Made by a program: the position numbers and the translations under genes. Shown piece after piece: positions 1 to 9,935 of a stretch of 28,717 nucleotides of DNA. Each line of letters opens with the position of its first letter. Position 1 is the stretch's first letter. The notes below the pieces were generated by a model. The model ran no database searches. It was not told the origin of the DNA and was given only the letters and a program-made list of their open reading frames with translations. This stretch comes from Multifurca ochricompacta (taxonomy: Eukaryota > Basidiomycota > Agaricomycetes > Russulales > Russulaceae), in contig WTXG01000378.1 of assembly GCA_022496185.1 (NCBI GenBank), positions 1-28,717 on the forward strand, read 5' to 3'.

Positions 1-57
1 CGCCCCCATTTCCCCCAAAACTTTATCCACCATAATCGTCGATTCCTTTTCCCGTCG

Positions 58-797
58 ATGTCCGGCGGGTCCGTCGTCTCGTTACGACTCGAACGCGACA
101 ACCCGTGCAATACGACCATCATCGATCGGACGGGAACACCTTTTACACCGTAGCGACGGACTTTGCCAAACCAGATAAACCGGTCACGCGCGTGCACGAT
201 GGGATCGGAAAGCTTGTCGCCGAGTGGATATGGCGCGATGCGCGATCAGACCTGCTCACCATTCGCAACCGCCCACAATCCCCCTCGAGCGCATGGCTCA
301 AGAAAAGCTTCATCCCATTCCGCGAGTGAGTATCTTTGTTTGGGTCTCTTTCTGGGGGCGGGTCGACCAACAAACTGAACTGATATCTCATTGTCGTAGT
401 GATGTGAAGTTTCAGGATGACGGCGGTGCCGAATACGTCTGGAAGGGTAACAAACCCGGGCTTGGACTACAGGTACCGTATCCCTGTCACTAGGGTCGCT
501 GGTCAGTGCTTACCAACTTCCTCCCCTCCCCTTCCCCCTTACTTTCGTAGCTGTTCGGTCCGGAATCCAAGACGCAACCTGTCGCTCGTTTCATCCGTAC
601 ATACAAGGACTACAATGCCAATCGCGAGAATCCACCCCGTGGTGCCATCGGCGCTCCTGCTCGACGAGAGTGTGGAACCTATTCGTGACTTCATCGTCAT
701 CTCTTTCCTCTTGTTGGAACGCCGGCGACGTGAGACAGAGACGGCTACAGTTAGCCGTGCTCGGTCGTTGGCGATCTACGGTGTGTTCACATCGTGA
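58..797 (+). CDS. DUF6593-domain protein, three exons, two reading-frame breaks
   Basis: Small cytosolic-looking protein of the DUF6593 family; its function is unknown. The likely start is the ATG at 58, which opens MSGGSVVSLRLERDNPCNTT. After residue 30 the frame must change by one base at the T-run near 137-141 to reach FYTVATDF and TRVHDGIGKLVAEWIWRDA. Exon 1 ends at 325 before GTGAGT; intron 326-399; exon 2 is 400-472 and carries FQDDGGAEYVWKG; intron 473-550; exon 3 starts at 551. Exon 3 begins LFGPESKTQPVARFIRTYKD. The family's hydrophobic C-terminus (LLDESVEP, then FIVISFLLLERRRRE) lies in another frame, so a second indel falls around 640-665. The frame holding that C-terminus stops at 797; without the second shift the protein ends early at 688. 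The gene is either a recent pseudogene or intact with sequencing errors. Family call is by motif reading and fairly sure; function is unassigned. Confidence 0.72.
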
Positions 798-1285
798 ACA
801 GGCGGCAATGACGCGCGTGCCCCCCTCCCCCCCGATGTAACAACAGGCAAATTTATGTAATAATGTATTGGCATCTACGTATTGGGAATATTGTCAGGCA
901 ATCACATCAGCTTTCGATCTCATTTCTTGCGATTAATGCAGTTCCGGTGTCTCGACACCGAATGCTCGCAATCTAAACTGCTTGCCGTTCCCTCAAGATT
1001 GCTCACTTATGAACCAAATACACTTACAATCCTCCCTTCGAGGATGGTCGCAAATAGATGCGATCCGTGCGAGTCCAACAAGGTATCCCCCCCCCCCCCC
1101 CCCGTGTTGTGAGAATAACAACTGCACTTAAAACGTTTTGGCAATCTCCATTCCCTACAAAAAGGCTGTCAGAGAGGTGGCCCTGTGGCCGTTATTTCCA
1201 GAATTTAGGCTCCAAGGCACATTGCCTCCCCATCTCAAATTACAAAACCTTAGCACCCCCCAAGGCGACTTGCATGAAAACAAAC
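798..1285. other. Intergenic, low complexity
   Basis: I see no gene here. There are C-rich stretches near 820-835 and a run of 17 C at 1087-1103. The short open frames have no recognisable motifs and no plausible splice pattern. This is the shared downstream side of the DUF6593 gene (+) and the acetate kinase remnant (-). Confidence 0.6.
1087..1103 (+). repeat. Poly-C homopolymer, 17 nt
   Basis: An uninterrupted run of 17 C. Runs like this are hard to call accurately, so the true length may differ. No function is implied. Confidence 0.9.
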
Positions 1286-1760
1286 CTATTCATTAGTCCG
1301 ACACACCAGAATTTTCCTTGTACCGTCTCGCCCTAATTCTCCGATCTCTACGACATCACCTTCTTGTTCATCAACGTCTTGATTTCGCGCATAATCGATG
1401 GCAAACCCTAGACAAGCGTATCGCTTGGTAACTCTCATGGAGTTCCTTACCCTTCTCGCCAATGTCACTGACAAAGAAAAGCGCGTCCACTTTCCCGTCG
1501 CGCTAGGGCCAATTACACTCCGACCAGGTCGAGAATTTGGTCCTCAAAAGATCATATGCGAGCATTGCGTCCTCGTCTTTATATCCCTTCTGAATTATTT
1601 TGCCGAAATCGGCGGAGCCTGCCAAGGCTTGCCAGCCTGATTTCGTGTTAAGGATATCTTCGGCCTCCGTGATGCGAGGCTCTTATCATGATCATGAGAT
1701 ATCTTTGCGGTCCGGTGCGCGTAGTGAAAGAAGATGGTTAGTTGTGCACTACGCGGTGGC
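1286..1760 (-). pseudogene. ack: Acetate kinase, C-terminal remnant (5' half missing)
   Basis: Acetate kinase makes acetate and ATP from acetyl phosphate and ADP. Reading the minus strand from about 1760 down gives pieces in family order. They are LTIFFHYAHRTAKISHDHDK (family FHYT..AG.ISH); ITEAEDILNTKSGWQALAG then DFGKIIQKG (family EDILNKKSGW..LAG..DFG); GKVDALFFVSDIGEKGKEL (family GKVDALVFAGGIGEKG); and GFAIDYARN...ILVCRTNE before a TAG at 1286-1288 (family PTNEE near the C-terminus). These pieces need several frame changes, and there is an in-frame TAG after SECNWP. The conserved GGIGE reads SDIGE. The N-terminal two thirds, including the phosphate-binding and catalytic Asp region, is absent: at about 1830 the phosphoketolase begins on the other strand. 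Typical length is about 400 residues; only about 150 remain. Non-functional as read. Confidence 0.75.
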
Positions 1761-1829
1761 ATACATAAAAAATCTCATCTTTGTAAATTTGTCAATGTTA
1801 AACTTGTTTTTAGACGGTCGAGAAGAAGA

Positions 1830-3818
1830 GACTACGGAGGTGATAGAGGAAGGAGCAGCCATAGCCAAAACAACAGGCCCATCACTTGTGACAAGTAGCC
1901 AATACTTCAGGAGAGCATCAGATTACGACTCATGCCTCATAGCCTTATTCCTCCGTCCAAGAAATGATTTTTCTGAAGGGGAATGCGCGAACTTACGCAG
2001 GATGGCATCAAGCCACGACTGCTCGGTCACTGGGGCACATGCCCTGGCCTGGTCCTTATATATGTACACCTTAACCGAATCATACGAAGGACTAACCAGG
2101 AGATGCTTTGCGTTGTCTGACCGGGTATATCTTATGCTTATGCCTTCGTTATATTATGCCAAGCCTCTCGTCACCGCTCCCGGAGTCTTGGAGTGCCTAT
2201 GGCTTGAAGACTCACTTTCAGCTTATTACCCTCAATATTCTTGCAATAAGGATGGCCTTCACGGACTCACCAATCAGTTCAGCGTCCCCAATGGCTTTTC
2301 CAGGCACGTTTCAACTTTCGTGGGTATCATCTCCCTCCCTTGAATTATGCACGTGGCTGCTGAAGTTCCTGGTTGTATACACAAAGGAGTAGATGTAGGC
2401 TACGCACCCAGCGCCGCCATGGACCGCCCTGATTTCGTCGTTACCTGTGTCGTCGGAGACGGTGAAGCCGAGACTAGGCCGACCGCTACGTAGGTCAACA
2501 TGGTTCCTCAACTCGAGCGAGACGCCAACTCTCTTAAAGTGCTTGGCATGCCAGTGGTTTCAAGTAGATTAATTCAGCTGAATCAGGCGCAGTCCTCCCT
2601 ATTTTCCATCTAAATGGCTTCAAGATCTCTGAGCGCACGATCTATAGTACCATGGACGACAAAGAGATTTGTGGCATTGTTCAGGTTTGTTCAATCAGTT
2701 TTCGCCGAGGAAATTACTTCCTAGACGCCGTGGTCGCGGGTATGGTTATCAGGTTCGCTTTGTTGACGACATCCACGACATGACTAAGACTTGGCTGCCT
2801 CCATCGAGTGAGCATTAGACGAGATTTGCATAATTCAGAAAGCCGCACGCATGATTTCTAAGCTGCGGTAGCTCGTGCTATTCTTCGTACACTCAAAGTG
2901 CCACCTCCATCTCTCGTGGTTCCGTTGTGTGCCGTTGACAGTTAAATCTTAAGGGGTGAGGTGCATCGAAGTCTTTTCACGATCAAGCTATTGAAGGCTC
3001 CTTCCATGCGCATCAAGTCCCTCTCCCTGAGGCTAAGAAAGACCCTGAGCACCTCGCTCTCACTGCTTTCCTCCTGGCTTGGGTCTTACCAACCTTCCGA
3101 ATTTTTGACGAGGATGGTCACTTCCCTCTTGACTTGCCGGAATGGCGGAAGAAATGCTGTTGAGAAGGGTTACGCAGTGTGGTAGTTGTACAAAGGCCGT
3201 TGCCGACTTCTTAGCCAGGGTCATAGCTAAGTATGCTAGTTGTTTGTAATGTTCGCTGATACGGGTGTCTTTCATCAACAAGGTCACTTTTCGGCTATTC
3301 TCTAGCGCCTCGTGCTCGAGGCGGGCGGGCGCGTCGTAGAAATTCTTTTAGAGCATACTTGTCAAGGTATGCTGCAAGGCTATACCCTGACGGGGCGTTA
3401 CGGTTTGTTCCCTTTCCTCGGTATCGTCCACACTATGATGGTACAATACTCCACGTTGGTCGGGCTTGGATGCAAGATGTCATGGCACAGACCCAGGGGC
3501 TTGCTAAACTATCTCGAGACGAAAACATGGATGCGTCAGGAACACAACGGATTCTCCCATCAGAACGCAAGCGTTATCGGTGCAGTATTCGATTTGAAGC
3601 CCGAAACGGTGAGCCACCGGACGCAAACTACTTTCTTTCCACAATTTGCTCATTATTTGCGATCAAAGGACTACGCCAATTTAATGGTTGGCAGCAAAAA
3701 GCTGAAAGACCATGACTATATTTATGTCACGCTCTCAGCAGTTGCCACTGACGGTCACCCCCATAGACCTTGTACGATACGACTTCGGGGCCGAAGTTCA
3801 GTTGAACGTAAGCACTGA
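1830..3818 (+). pseudogene. xfp: Phosphoketolase (Xfp), heavily broken
   Basis: Phosphoketolase is a thiamine-diphosphate enzyme that splits xylulose 5-phosphate or fructose 6-phosphate into acetyl phosphate and an aldose phosphate. Family landmarks appear in order but in changing frames. They are FRRASDYDSCLIALFLR (about 1905); [19 protein letters not shown] (about 2005-2065); LECLWLEDSLSAYYPQYS (about 2190-2245); [11 protein letters not shown] (about 2355-2390); [10 protein letters not shown], the ThDP/metal-binding GDGE region (about 2445-2475); GAVLPIFHLNGFKISERTIY (about 2587-2646); GYGYQVRFVDDIHDM (about 2740-2785); IQKAARM; EGSFHAHQVPLPEAKKDPEH (about 2994-3055); and a long final stretch 3312-3780 with EHTCQGMLQGYTLTGRYGLF, EHNGFSHQN and LRSKDYANLMVGSKK. 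In-frame stops include TGA at 2341-2343 and TAG near 2491. The last 150 or so residues of the roughly 800-residue family are not recognisable. It is adjacent and divergent to the acetate kinase remnant, the partner enzyme of the same pathway. Confidence 0.85.
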
Positions 3819-4530
3819 TGGATTACATTCTTTGCAAGACGTTCAAATCGGACAAGCTTAACAACCGCATGTTCGGAAGAGTAAACGCATTCTATCTCTG
3901 GAGAGTTATTTCACTATTCCAACCGGTTATACAAGCACGACTAAAATCCATTACAGTAACAGTTACAGATTCTATCTCGTGCCCCTTTTACTCTTCATTT
4001 CACATCTTACATTTCATTTTGAATGACTTGTAGTTTGTTTACATTGGTATCAACCCCTGGCCATTGGCTTTGGCCTTCTGCTTTAGACTCTATTGTATTA
4101 TATCTCCTATTTCAGCTCGTGTAGCTAAAATGTATATAAACCTTAGTACATTATATTAAAAAATCTACCCTGTTGCGTTTGCGTCCATAATCTTATCAAG
4201 CACCGCCCTAATGCACAGTTACTTGGTGGTTTCCCTTTAGACGGCGCATGTGGGGTCGTGTTCTCGAAATTCAAAATTCTGCATTGTGTTGCATTACCGG
4301 GTTCCCCCCATGTTGCAATTCCAAAAAAGGCAAATACCCTAGAACGTAAGGCTGGGGAACACCGAGGCGAGACCGTGTGAGCACTTAGGCTTAGCTCAGG
4401 ATCGGAGGATGAATCAGTTTAAGGGCATGTACTCATGCTCGCTGACGGCGTCGGAGGCACTGGGTAATGGGAATAATTCGCTGGAGACCCGGATGGCGAA
4501 GCGAATGCGAAAGTAGAGTGGAAAGGACAG

Positions 4531-4578
4531 AGTAGGAGTAGGAGTAGGAGTAGGAGTAGGAGTAGGAGTAGGAGTAGT
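4531..4578 (+). repeat. Microsatellite (AGTAGG)8
   Basis: Eight tandem copies of the hexamer AGTAGG, visible directly. On the minus strand it translates as alternating Thr-Pro, which makes a spurious open frame. It lies in an intergenic region. Confidence 0.92.
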
Positions 4579-4812
4579 AGCCCGTCTGATCAGCACTGGG
4601 GTGGTTATGACGTCGGCTGTATAGATATATGTCAGGTGATATTTATTAAAGTAGTATAGTAGTAAAATAAGTAAAATTCCCTGAGAAAAATGGCACGAGA
4701 AATTGGATTGTATTGCGGTCTCTCCCTCTCCCCCAACAAGTGACAAGCGCGATTTTGTAACCAATCGGAGCCACAACTAACCTTAACTGGAGCATGAGAG
4801 TGAGAGCAAGTA

Positions 4813-4827
4813 CCCCCCCCCCCCCCC
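4813..4827 (+). repeat. Poly-C homopolymer, 15 nt
   Basis: Fifteen C in a row, followed by a C/T stretch, about 75 bp upstream of the start codon at 4901. The length is uncertain for technical reasons. It may be part of a pyrimidine-rich core promoter. Confidence 0.88.
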
Positions 4828-4900
4828 TTCCCTTCAATATATAATACACCCCCTTGAGTTTTCATCCCCCAATTCCACATTCTCACCCACAACCCAAACC

Positions 4901-5386
4901 ATGTCTGCTGTCCGTACCGCAATCGCCAAGCACACTCGTACCCTGTCTCAGCCCCTCCTCCGTCGGTCCTTCTACTCTCCCTTTGCCGCGCTCCAGCATT
5001 CCCCAATCCTCGCCAAGCCTTCTTCATCATCAGGCTCCAATAACGCCGTCGAGACAGCGCACGAGCATGAACGCGAACACGCTCAGCGGACGCTCCACGT
5101 CGTCTCGGAACCGAACACGGCAGACTTTAAATATGGCGTTCCTGCGGGTGCATACCCGAACGCGGCGCCGTACCACCCGATGACGCCCACGTCGAATGGT
5201 GTTCAGGTGTCCGCACATGAAAACGTAAGTGCCAGCTCGACTCAACCTTCGCACATCCCATCCTCACATACACGACGCCCCCCAAAATACAGCAGGCGTA
5301 GGCGCGAGTGCGGCCGTACGTTTCCACTTTGCGCCGAGGGGAGATGGCGCAGGGTGGTGATGGTGGGCTTTGGTCTCATGGATTGA
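4901..5386 (+). CDS. Small predicted mitochondrial protein of unknown function
   Basis: The ATG at 4901 follows a pyrimidine-rich leader. The N-terminus, MSAVRTAIAKHTRTLSQPLL then RRSFYSPFAAL, is rich in Arg, Ser and Ala without acidic residues, as expected for a mitochondrial presequence. The conserved-looking core is RTLHVVSEPNTADFKYGVPA then GAYPNAAPY. A donor GTAAGT at 5225 follows codon AHEN, and an acceptor AG lies at 5291-5292. After the intron the sequence reads GVGASAAVRF, GEMAQGGDGG and FGLMD, but these pieces lie in different frames, and the phase at the acceptor is off by one base. From memory, fungal proteins of this type have a similar Gly-rich GVG.S.AVR...GEMG.RGG..GGLGLMD tail, so the exon is probably real with indels. 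No enzymatic motif is seen. The end at 5386 is the stop of the frame opened at 4901; the true C-terminus is uncertain. Confidence 0.6.
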   Translation: MSAVRTAIAKHTRTLSQPLLRRSFYSPFAALQHSPILAKPSSSSGSNNAVETAHEHEREHAQRTLHVVSEPNTADFKYGVPAGAYPNAAPYHPMTPTSNGVQVSAHENVSASSTQPSHIPSSHTRRPPKYSRRRRECGRTFPLCAEGRWRRVVMVGFGLMD

Positions 5387-5389
5387 GGT

Positions 5390-7518
5390 GGCGACTAGGT
5401 GGCCAGACGAGGGTCCAGATCAGCAACGGCTCGCTTCGCGTAATTTTCCCACCGATAAAAGAGTTTAGAGAGAGGATATGGGGTAGGACTTGGCATTTTA
5501 TTAGAGAAGTATGGAAGCGTAGGAACCAAGGCCTCGACTTTCTTATAGGATAGGATATGGAATAGTGTTTTTTTCTTTCTTTCTTTCTTGTCTTTTGTGC
5601 GTCGTGGCTGCTACTTCCATTCAATCGTCGTCGTCCTTGTCATTGTCATTTGTTGTATGATGATTATTTCCGAGCCCCGAGAAGGTACGACGTGGCAATA
5701 CGGAGTATGCCGACCCCAGATTTTCGAACCAACTCAATTCAAATTCAAATTCAAATTTCAAATATGATAAGACTTTTCCGGCTCCCCCAAAGTCGCGTAT
5801 TCCCCAATTGCTCACTCCTTTGAAAAGTGATGAAATATATTTCATATCATCTCGTGAAAAACAACTTTTGTCAGCGCACACAAGTAAAGAGAGCGAACAT
5901 GGGGTCTCTAGAAGACAAGAAGATATAGAGCTAGCCTTAACCAGGACCCGACATTTATTTACGGCTAAGCCTTCTAGACCCAACCCAAGGGGGGGTACCA
6001 TACCCAATTCCGACCCATGACAAACTTTTGGTGACGACGACGACGACGACGGCGGTGATGGAGATGGCTATAATGTCGTAAACCCAGCCCATCATGGTCT
6101 CCGTGCGGTTTAACTTTGTTGAGCGGCTGTCAAAATCACAGAGGCGAGGCTGGCTGCGCCCCCCACCCCCCGCGCGCTCTCATAATTCCCCCAGTCCCTC
6201 CCCCCTTCCTTGATTTTTTTTAATTTTTTTTAATTTTTTTTTTGGGTTTGGGTTTTTTGTAATTTCCTTTCCCGATAGGATACGGTCAGTCAAGTCAAGT
6301 CAGTCAGCTCTCAGCTGTCAAAAAAAAAGGTACGTCCAGTTTCCCCCAATAACCTATCTATCTATCTATCTCTCTCTCTCTCTTTCACTTATCTAGATTT
6401 CTGCAGTTACGGTGGTTGGTGTTGGTATTGGTGTTGGTGTTGGTACGGAAAAAAAAAAAAAAGCTGATCACGCGAGGTCCAAAAAAACCTGAAGACAAGA
6501 ACACGACGTGTTGATGTTAATATGAGATTGAGAAGGGCGAATTAGTGACGTAGCCCTTGGCGGACCCGGACCAAGTCCTAAAGGTCCAGCTTTTTGAGAT
6601 GCTCTGCTCACTGTTTACGGTAGGTAAACCGCGTGGGAGTGAGGGTAAGGGTGTAGTAACAGGGTCATTGACATCACATCACCATTTCTTTCCCACTGCA
6701 TTATTTAAAAGGCGCGCAGCAGTATTCCTTGCGGAAGGAGAAGTAGATTGGGGGTAGAGATGGGGTATAGTAGAAACAACAAATATGACAAATAGCGTAA
6801 TGATGTTAAAAAAAACCAACCCCCTAGGACTATCATTCGTCATCAGAAAGGCACTCAGCGGCTCGCCCACTTCTCAGCTATCAAATCACCAAAATACAAT
6901 GGCAAGGAGGGACGGAGGTCCTTTGCGAGTTGTTGTCAGCCTACGGACGGACACAACGAACAACAGTGTATGATACGTCGTCCGACTCCTTCGGGGCGCC
7001 TCAGACACTCTACATCACGCGAATGGGAAAGCCAGCCCAACACATGCAGCTATATGATTAAAAGGTATATTTACGACAGGTCTCGACTGGAGGAATGGGA
7101 CTGGCATAGGCGTGGCGGCCAGCCGGCACGCCAAACCGAGATGCTTTAAAAAATACACGATGAAAAATGGGGGGGAAAGCGGACCACTGAATTCAGTGAT
7201 GGGGGGACTGTCAGAATGTGTGGGAAAGAGATAGTGCGAGGGGACTAGAGAATAATTGATGATAGGTATTGAGCGACGGTTTGAGAACACTAGAAAACAA
7301 AACCTGGAACCTTGGTCGTGCGTGTGTCTTCATGAACGTGCGATGCTGAAAGAATGTGGCTAGTTTAAAGGAATGTCGTCATGGCATCGTAAAAGGTCGA
7401 GGGCCCGGAAAGGCTATCAGGCAGGCAAAAGTTTACCATCAGTTTTAGTAAACCAATGACCACCTGTGTAGATAACTCACAATGGACGTGTCAGGAATTG
7501 AACCAGATAATAGTCTAT
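5390..7518. other. Gene-poor region with simple repeats
   Basis: No gene can be supported. Visible structure includes short AAATTC repeats near 5738-5762, (GAC)n near 6033-6051, alternating T-runs near 6212-6243, (TATC)n then (TC)n near 6355-6384, and GGTGTT-type repeats near 6417-6443 followed by an A-run. A minus-strand frame of 128 codons at 5621-6007 and a plus-strand frame at 6557-6757 have no recognisable motifs and biased composition. From about 7300 to 7518 the DNA is the probable 3' region of the casein kinase gene. Confidence 0.5.
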
Positions 7519-9850
7519 TTATCCGCGGCAGCACAAAAAATTGAAAATGCCACGGCGACGGCCACCATGCTCATCGTCCTGATCAACACCACCGCGCGAC
7601 ATTAGCCCGCGGTCATACACCGCCATGCCATTCGCGCGACCCTCGCGTGCCGCCGCAGCCGCAGCCTCTTCAGCACGTTTGGCTGTGCTACCGTACATGA
7701 ACGAATCGGAATTCGTGCCTCCATTGCCGTTGCCACTCAAGCCAAGTGCTCCCGTCGAACCAGCCGCGACGATTCCACTCTCAGGTCGAAGGGGGGATAC
7801 CACTGGATTACCATTTCCATATGGGCTCCCACGGAACGCGGTCGCAGAAGGTGCAGCAGCGTAGGGGTGTACACCAGAAATGCCAGTTGACGGCTCGCGT
7901 GGACGTATCTCAGCAGTTGAGAGCTGTTGTTGGCTTGCCCGCCGGCTCGATGGTGCCACGGCCTGCCCGCTTACCTCGCGAACAGCTCCACGTGGTGCAT
8001 CACCAACTGCTGTTCTACGAGTTGAGATCTTGAGGTGAGCCGGGTTAGGGGAGACAAGTGGGTTTCCGTCTTGCAGAGCCTGTCGCGAAGTGCGCCGATG
8101 CTCGCGCGATCTGTGTTCGCGTGGCTCGCGTTGTGGGGTTTGTGGATTACTAGCATTTGCGTGGGCTTGAGCAAGTATTTGCGATGGTGTCTAAAAGTCC
8201 GTAATGAGCGAATTTGACCAGATAGAGGGAGTGTACTAGACAAACATGTCCTGCTTCCCAACCCTTGCCGTTGTACAGCAGCATCCAATCATAAACGCCG
8301 TCATCCTGTTCACCGGCGGTCTTGATTATCTTTGAAAAAAGTTCTCGAAGGAAGTCATAATCTGGGCTCTCTTCAAAACCGAGTTTCCGAACGTAGTTCA
8401 TGTAAATTGCGAATTCCTCTGGGATACTGCATCAGCTCTTGGGTTGTCTGTCTATCTGAACGGGTGCCCCACCTGGGAATCCCTCACAAAGCTCAGAAAT
8501 TGGAGTGCTTTGTTTCTTTTCCCCGATTTTTTCGTATTTTTGTTTATTCGTAGCAGCGCGTAAACCTTGCCAAGGAAGTCCACCCCGAAGGAAGTACATG
8601 AAAACATGGCCAAGTGACTCGAGATCGTCTCGTCGCGATTGCTCGCGACCCAGGTGCGTATTGATGGACATGTATCGCGCAGTTCCAGAGAGGGACTTGC
8701 GTTCGCGGTATGGAATATGAACCTTGGTCTTAGGATCGCGGTAATGCTTCGCCATGCCAAAGTCTACGTGAATAAACAATTACGTCAGCAGGGTCGAACC
8801 CTTGTCAAGATCATCTGCAAAGCGGATCACTGTGGGGAGGGGGCGGGGCACAGGTACAGGTAATTGCCATCACCCCTATCAAACGTGGCACAGCCGGCAA
8901 CCAGCCAGAACACGTTTCAACCGGGTCTGGTTAGTGGGTAGAGGGTACATCTCCCACAGCTAACACCACCAGCGCCTCAAGGCTGTCTGCGCGGGTACTA
9001 CTGCACCAAGAAAAGAACGGAAGAAAAGAGAGCCACCAGACATACCAATTAAATGGATGACATTGGCATTCTTCGTGCCAGGTACCCCGATAAGGAAATT
9101 GTCAGGTTTGATGTCGCGGTAAATGAGGGACTTGTCATGGACTGATTGAATTCGGGTGACCTGGTGGAGTAGCGAAGAGCTTAGAACGATCATTGGAAAT
9201 AAAAGGGGATGGATAGAATGGATTGACGGGCAGAAGAAACTCACCATTTGTTTCGCCGCCATGCACACAGTCTTGACGGAAAACTTGCGACCACACATAT
9301 CAAACAAGTCTTCAAGGTTGGGTCCCAAAAGATCAATAGCGAGGACATTGTGCAGACCCTCTTGACCGAAGTGGTGTACCTGAGGAACGCCGACTGTGTG
9401 CCAGGAGGGGGGGGAGAGTACAATAAGATGGGCGTTGCGTGCTGCAGTTAGCGCAAGAAGCAGGATGAGGAGATGGGGCATACGGGTGGCGTTCAAGGTG
9501 CGGTATGAGCGATACTCATCACGCAGTTGAGGTGCGTCTGACTTGCGGGGTTCCTAGGTGGCATTCAGGCATTCAACATGGTAGAGGCAGATGGGGCAAG
9601 GAAAACGTACAAATTTGATGGCAACGGGCTGGTTAGTGAGGAGATTTGTGCCTGAAGGTGGAGAAATTATTGAGTAGGGAGAACTATGAGAAAAGAAAGG
9701 GCAAAAAAAAAAAGGACCTTCGAATACGACCCCGAAAGAGCCTTCCCCAATCTTCTTCCCAACACGGAAGTGATTACCGACGACGCCGGTTGTGGTAGCA
9801 GGTTGAGATGTATGAGTTGAGGAAGAAGCTATTACATGAGGGGTTGTCAT
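7519..9850 (-). CDS. Casein kinase I, membrane-anchored Yck type, eight exons, complete
   Basis: Ser/Thr kinase of the CK1 family, 547 residues. Exons (minus strand): 9850-9718, 9651-9611, 9553-9484, 9393-9245, 9160-9046, 8763-8473, 8418-8246 and 8190-7519. All junction phases agree and no frame break is needed. The start is the ATG at 9850; the GTG just before it is not used. The glycine loop GEGSFGVV is at 35-42, the lysine of VAIK is K57, the CK1 signature [14 protein letters not shown] follows at 59, YRDIKPDN is at 145-152 (catalytic D147), DFG is at 170-172, and [14 protein letters not shown] replaces the usual APE as in all CK1 kinases. The kinase domain ends near GKGWEAGH. The tail is rich in Pro, Gln, Ser and Ala, includes an Ala run, and ends FNFLCCRG. 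The Cys pair at 544-545 suggests palmitoylation at the plasma membrane, as in yeast Yck1/Yck2 and S. pombe Cki1. Yck kinases act in nutrient sensing, endocytosis and morphogenesis. Confidence 0.95.
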
Positions 9851-9935
9851 CACGAATTGAAGGTCAAGGAGGAGGACAAAAACGGGGGGAAAAGAGAGGG
9901 GAGAGAGAGAGAAAAAAAGAGAGGGAGAGTAGATG
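9851..9935 (-). promoter_or_regulatory. CT-rich leader of the casein kinase gene
   Basis: Directly upstream of the casein kinase ATG, the minus strand is almost pure pyrimidine (GA-rich on the plus strand, about 9860-9930). CT-rich tracts just before start codons are common in fungal promoters and 5' leaders. No clear TATA box is seen. The role is inferred from position. Confidence 0.5.

Larger units (their letters stand above)
3819..4900. other. Intergenic: phosphoketolase tail debris, then promoter side of the next gene
   Basis: From 3819 to about 4030 there is an open frame whose residues do not match the phosphoketolase C-terminus or anything else I know. From 4030 to 4530 the DNA is A+T-rich without coding signal. 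It then holds a hexamer microsatellite (4531-4578) and a C-run (4813-4827). TATATAATAC near 4838 could be a TATA-like element for the gene starting at 4901. A long minus-strand frame across 4414-4776 is only a translation of the repeat. Confidence 0.55.

Noticed and set aside
2311..2511. Minus-strand frame containing RAVHGG, resembling the acetate kinase HRIVHGG motif
   Set aside because: The opposite strand here encodes the phosphoketolase segment [19 protein letters not shown], with much stronger and continuous similarity. The acetate kinase look-alike is chance.
4414..4776. Minus-strand 120-codon frame with Thr-Pro repeats
   Set aside because: It is a translation of the AGTAGG microsatellite; no motif or gene structure lies outside the repeat.
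5621..6007. Minus-strand 128-codon frame
   Set aside because: It has no domain or splice context, and its C-terminus is Asp/Asn-rich from trinucleotide repeats. Not supported as a gene.
6557..6757. Plus-strand 66-codon frame preceding a GTAGGT
   Set aside because: It has no ATG at its start, no recognisable residues and no matching next exon.
8791..8800. GGTTCGACCC on the minus strand, like a tRNA B box
   Set aside because: It lies in casein kinase intron 5, with no A box and no pairing acceptor stem around it.
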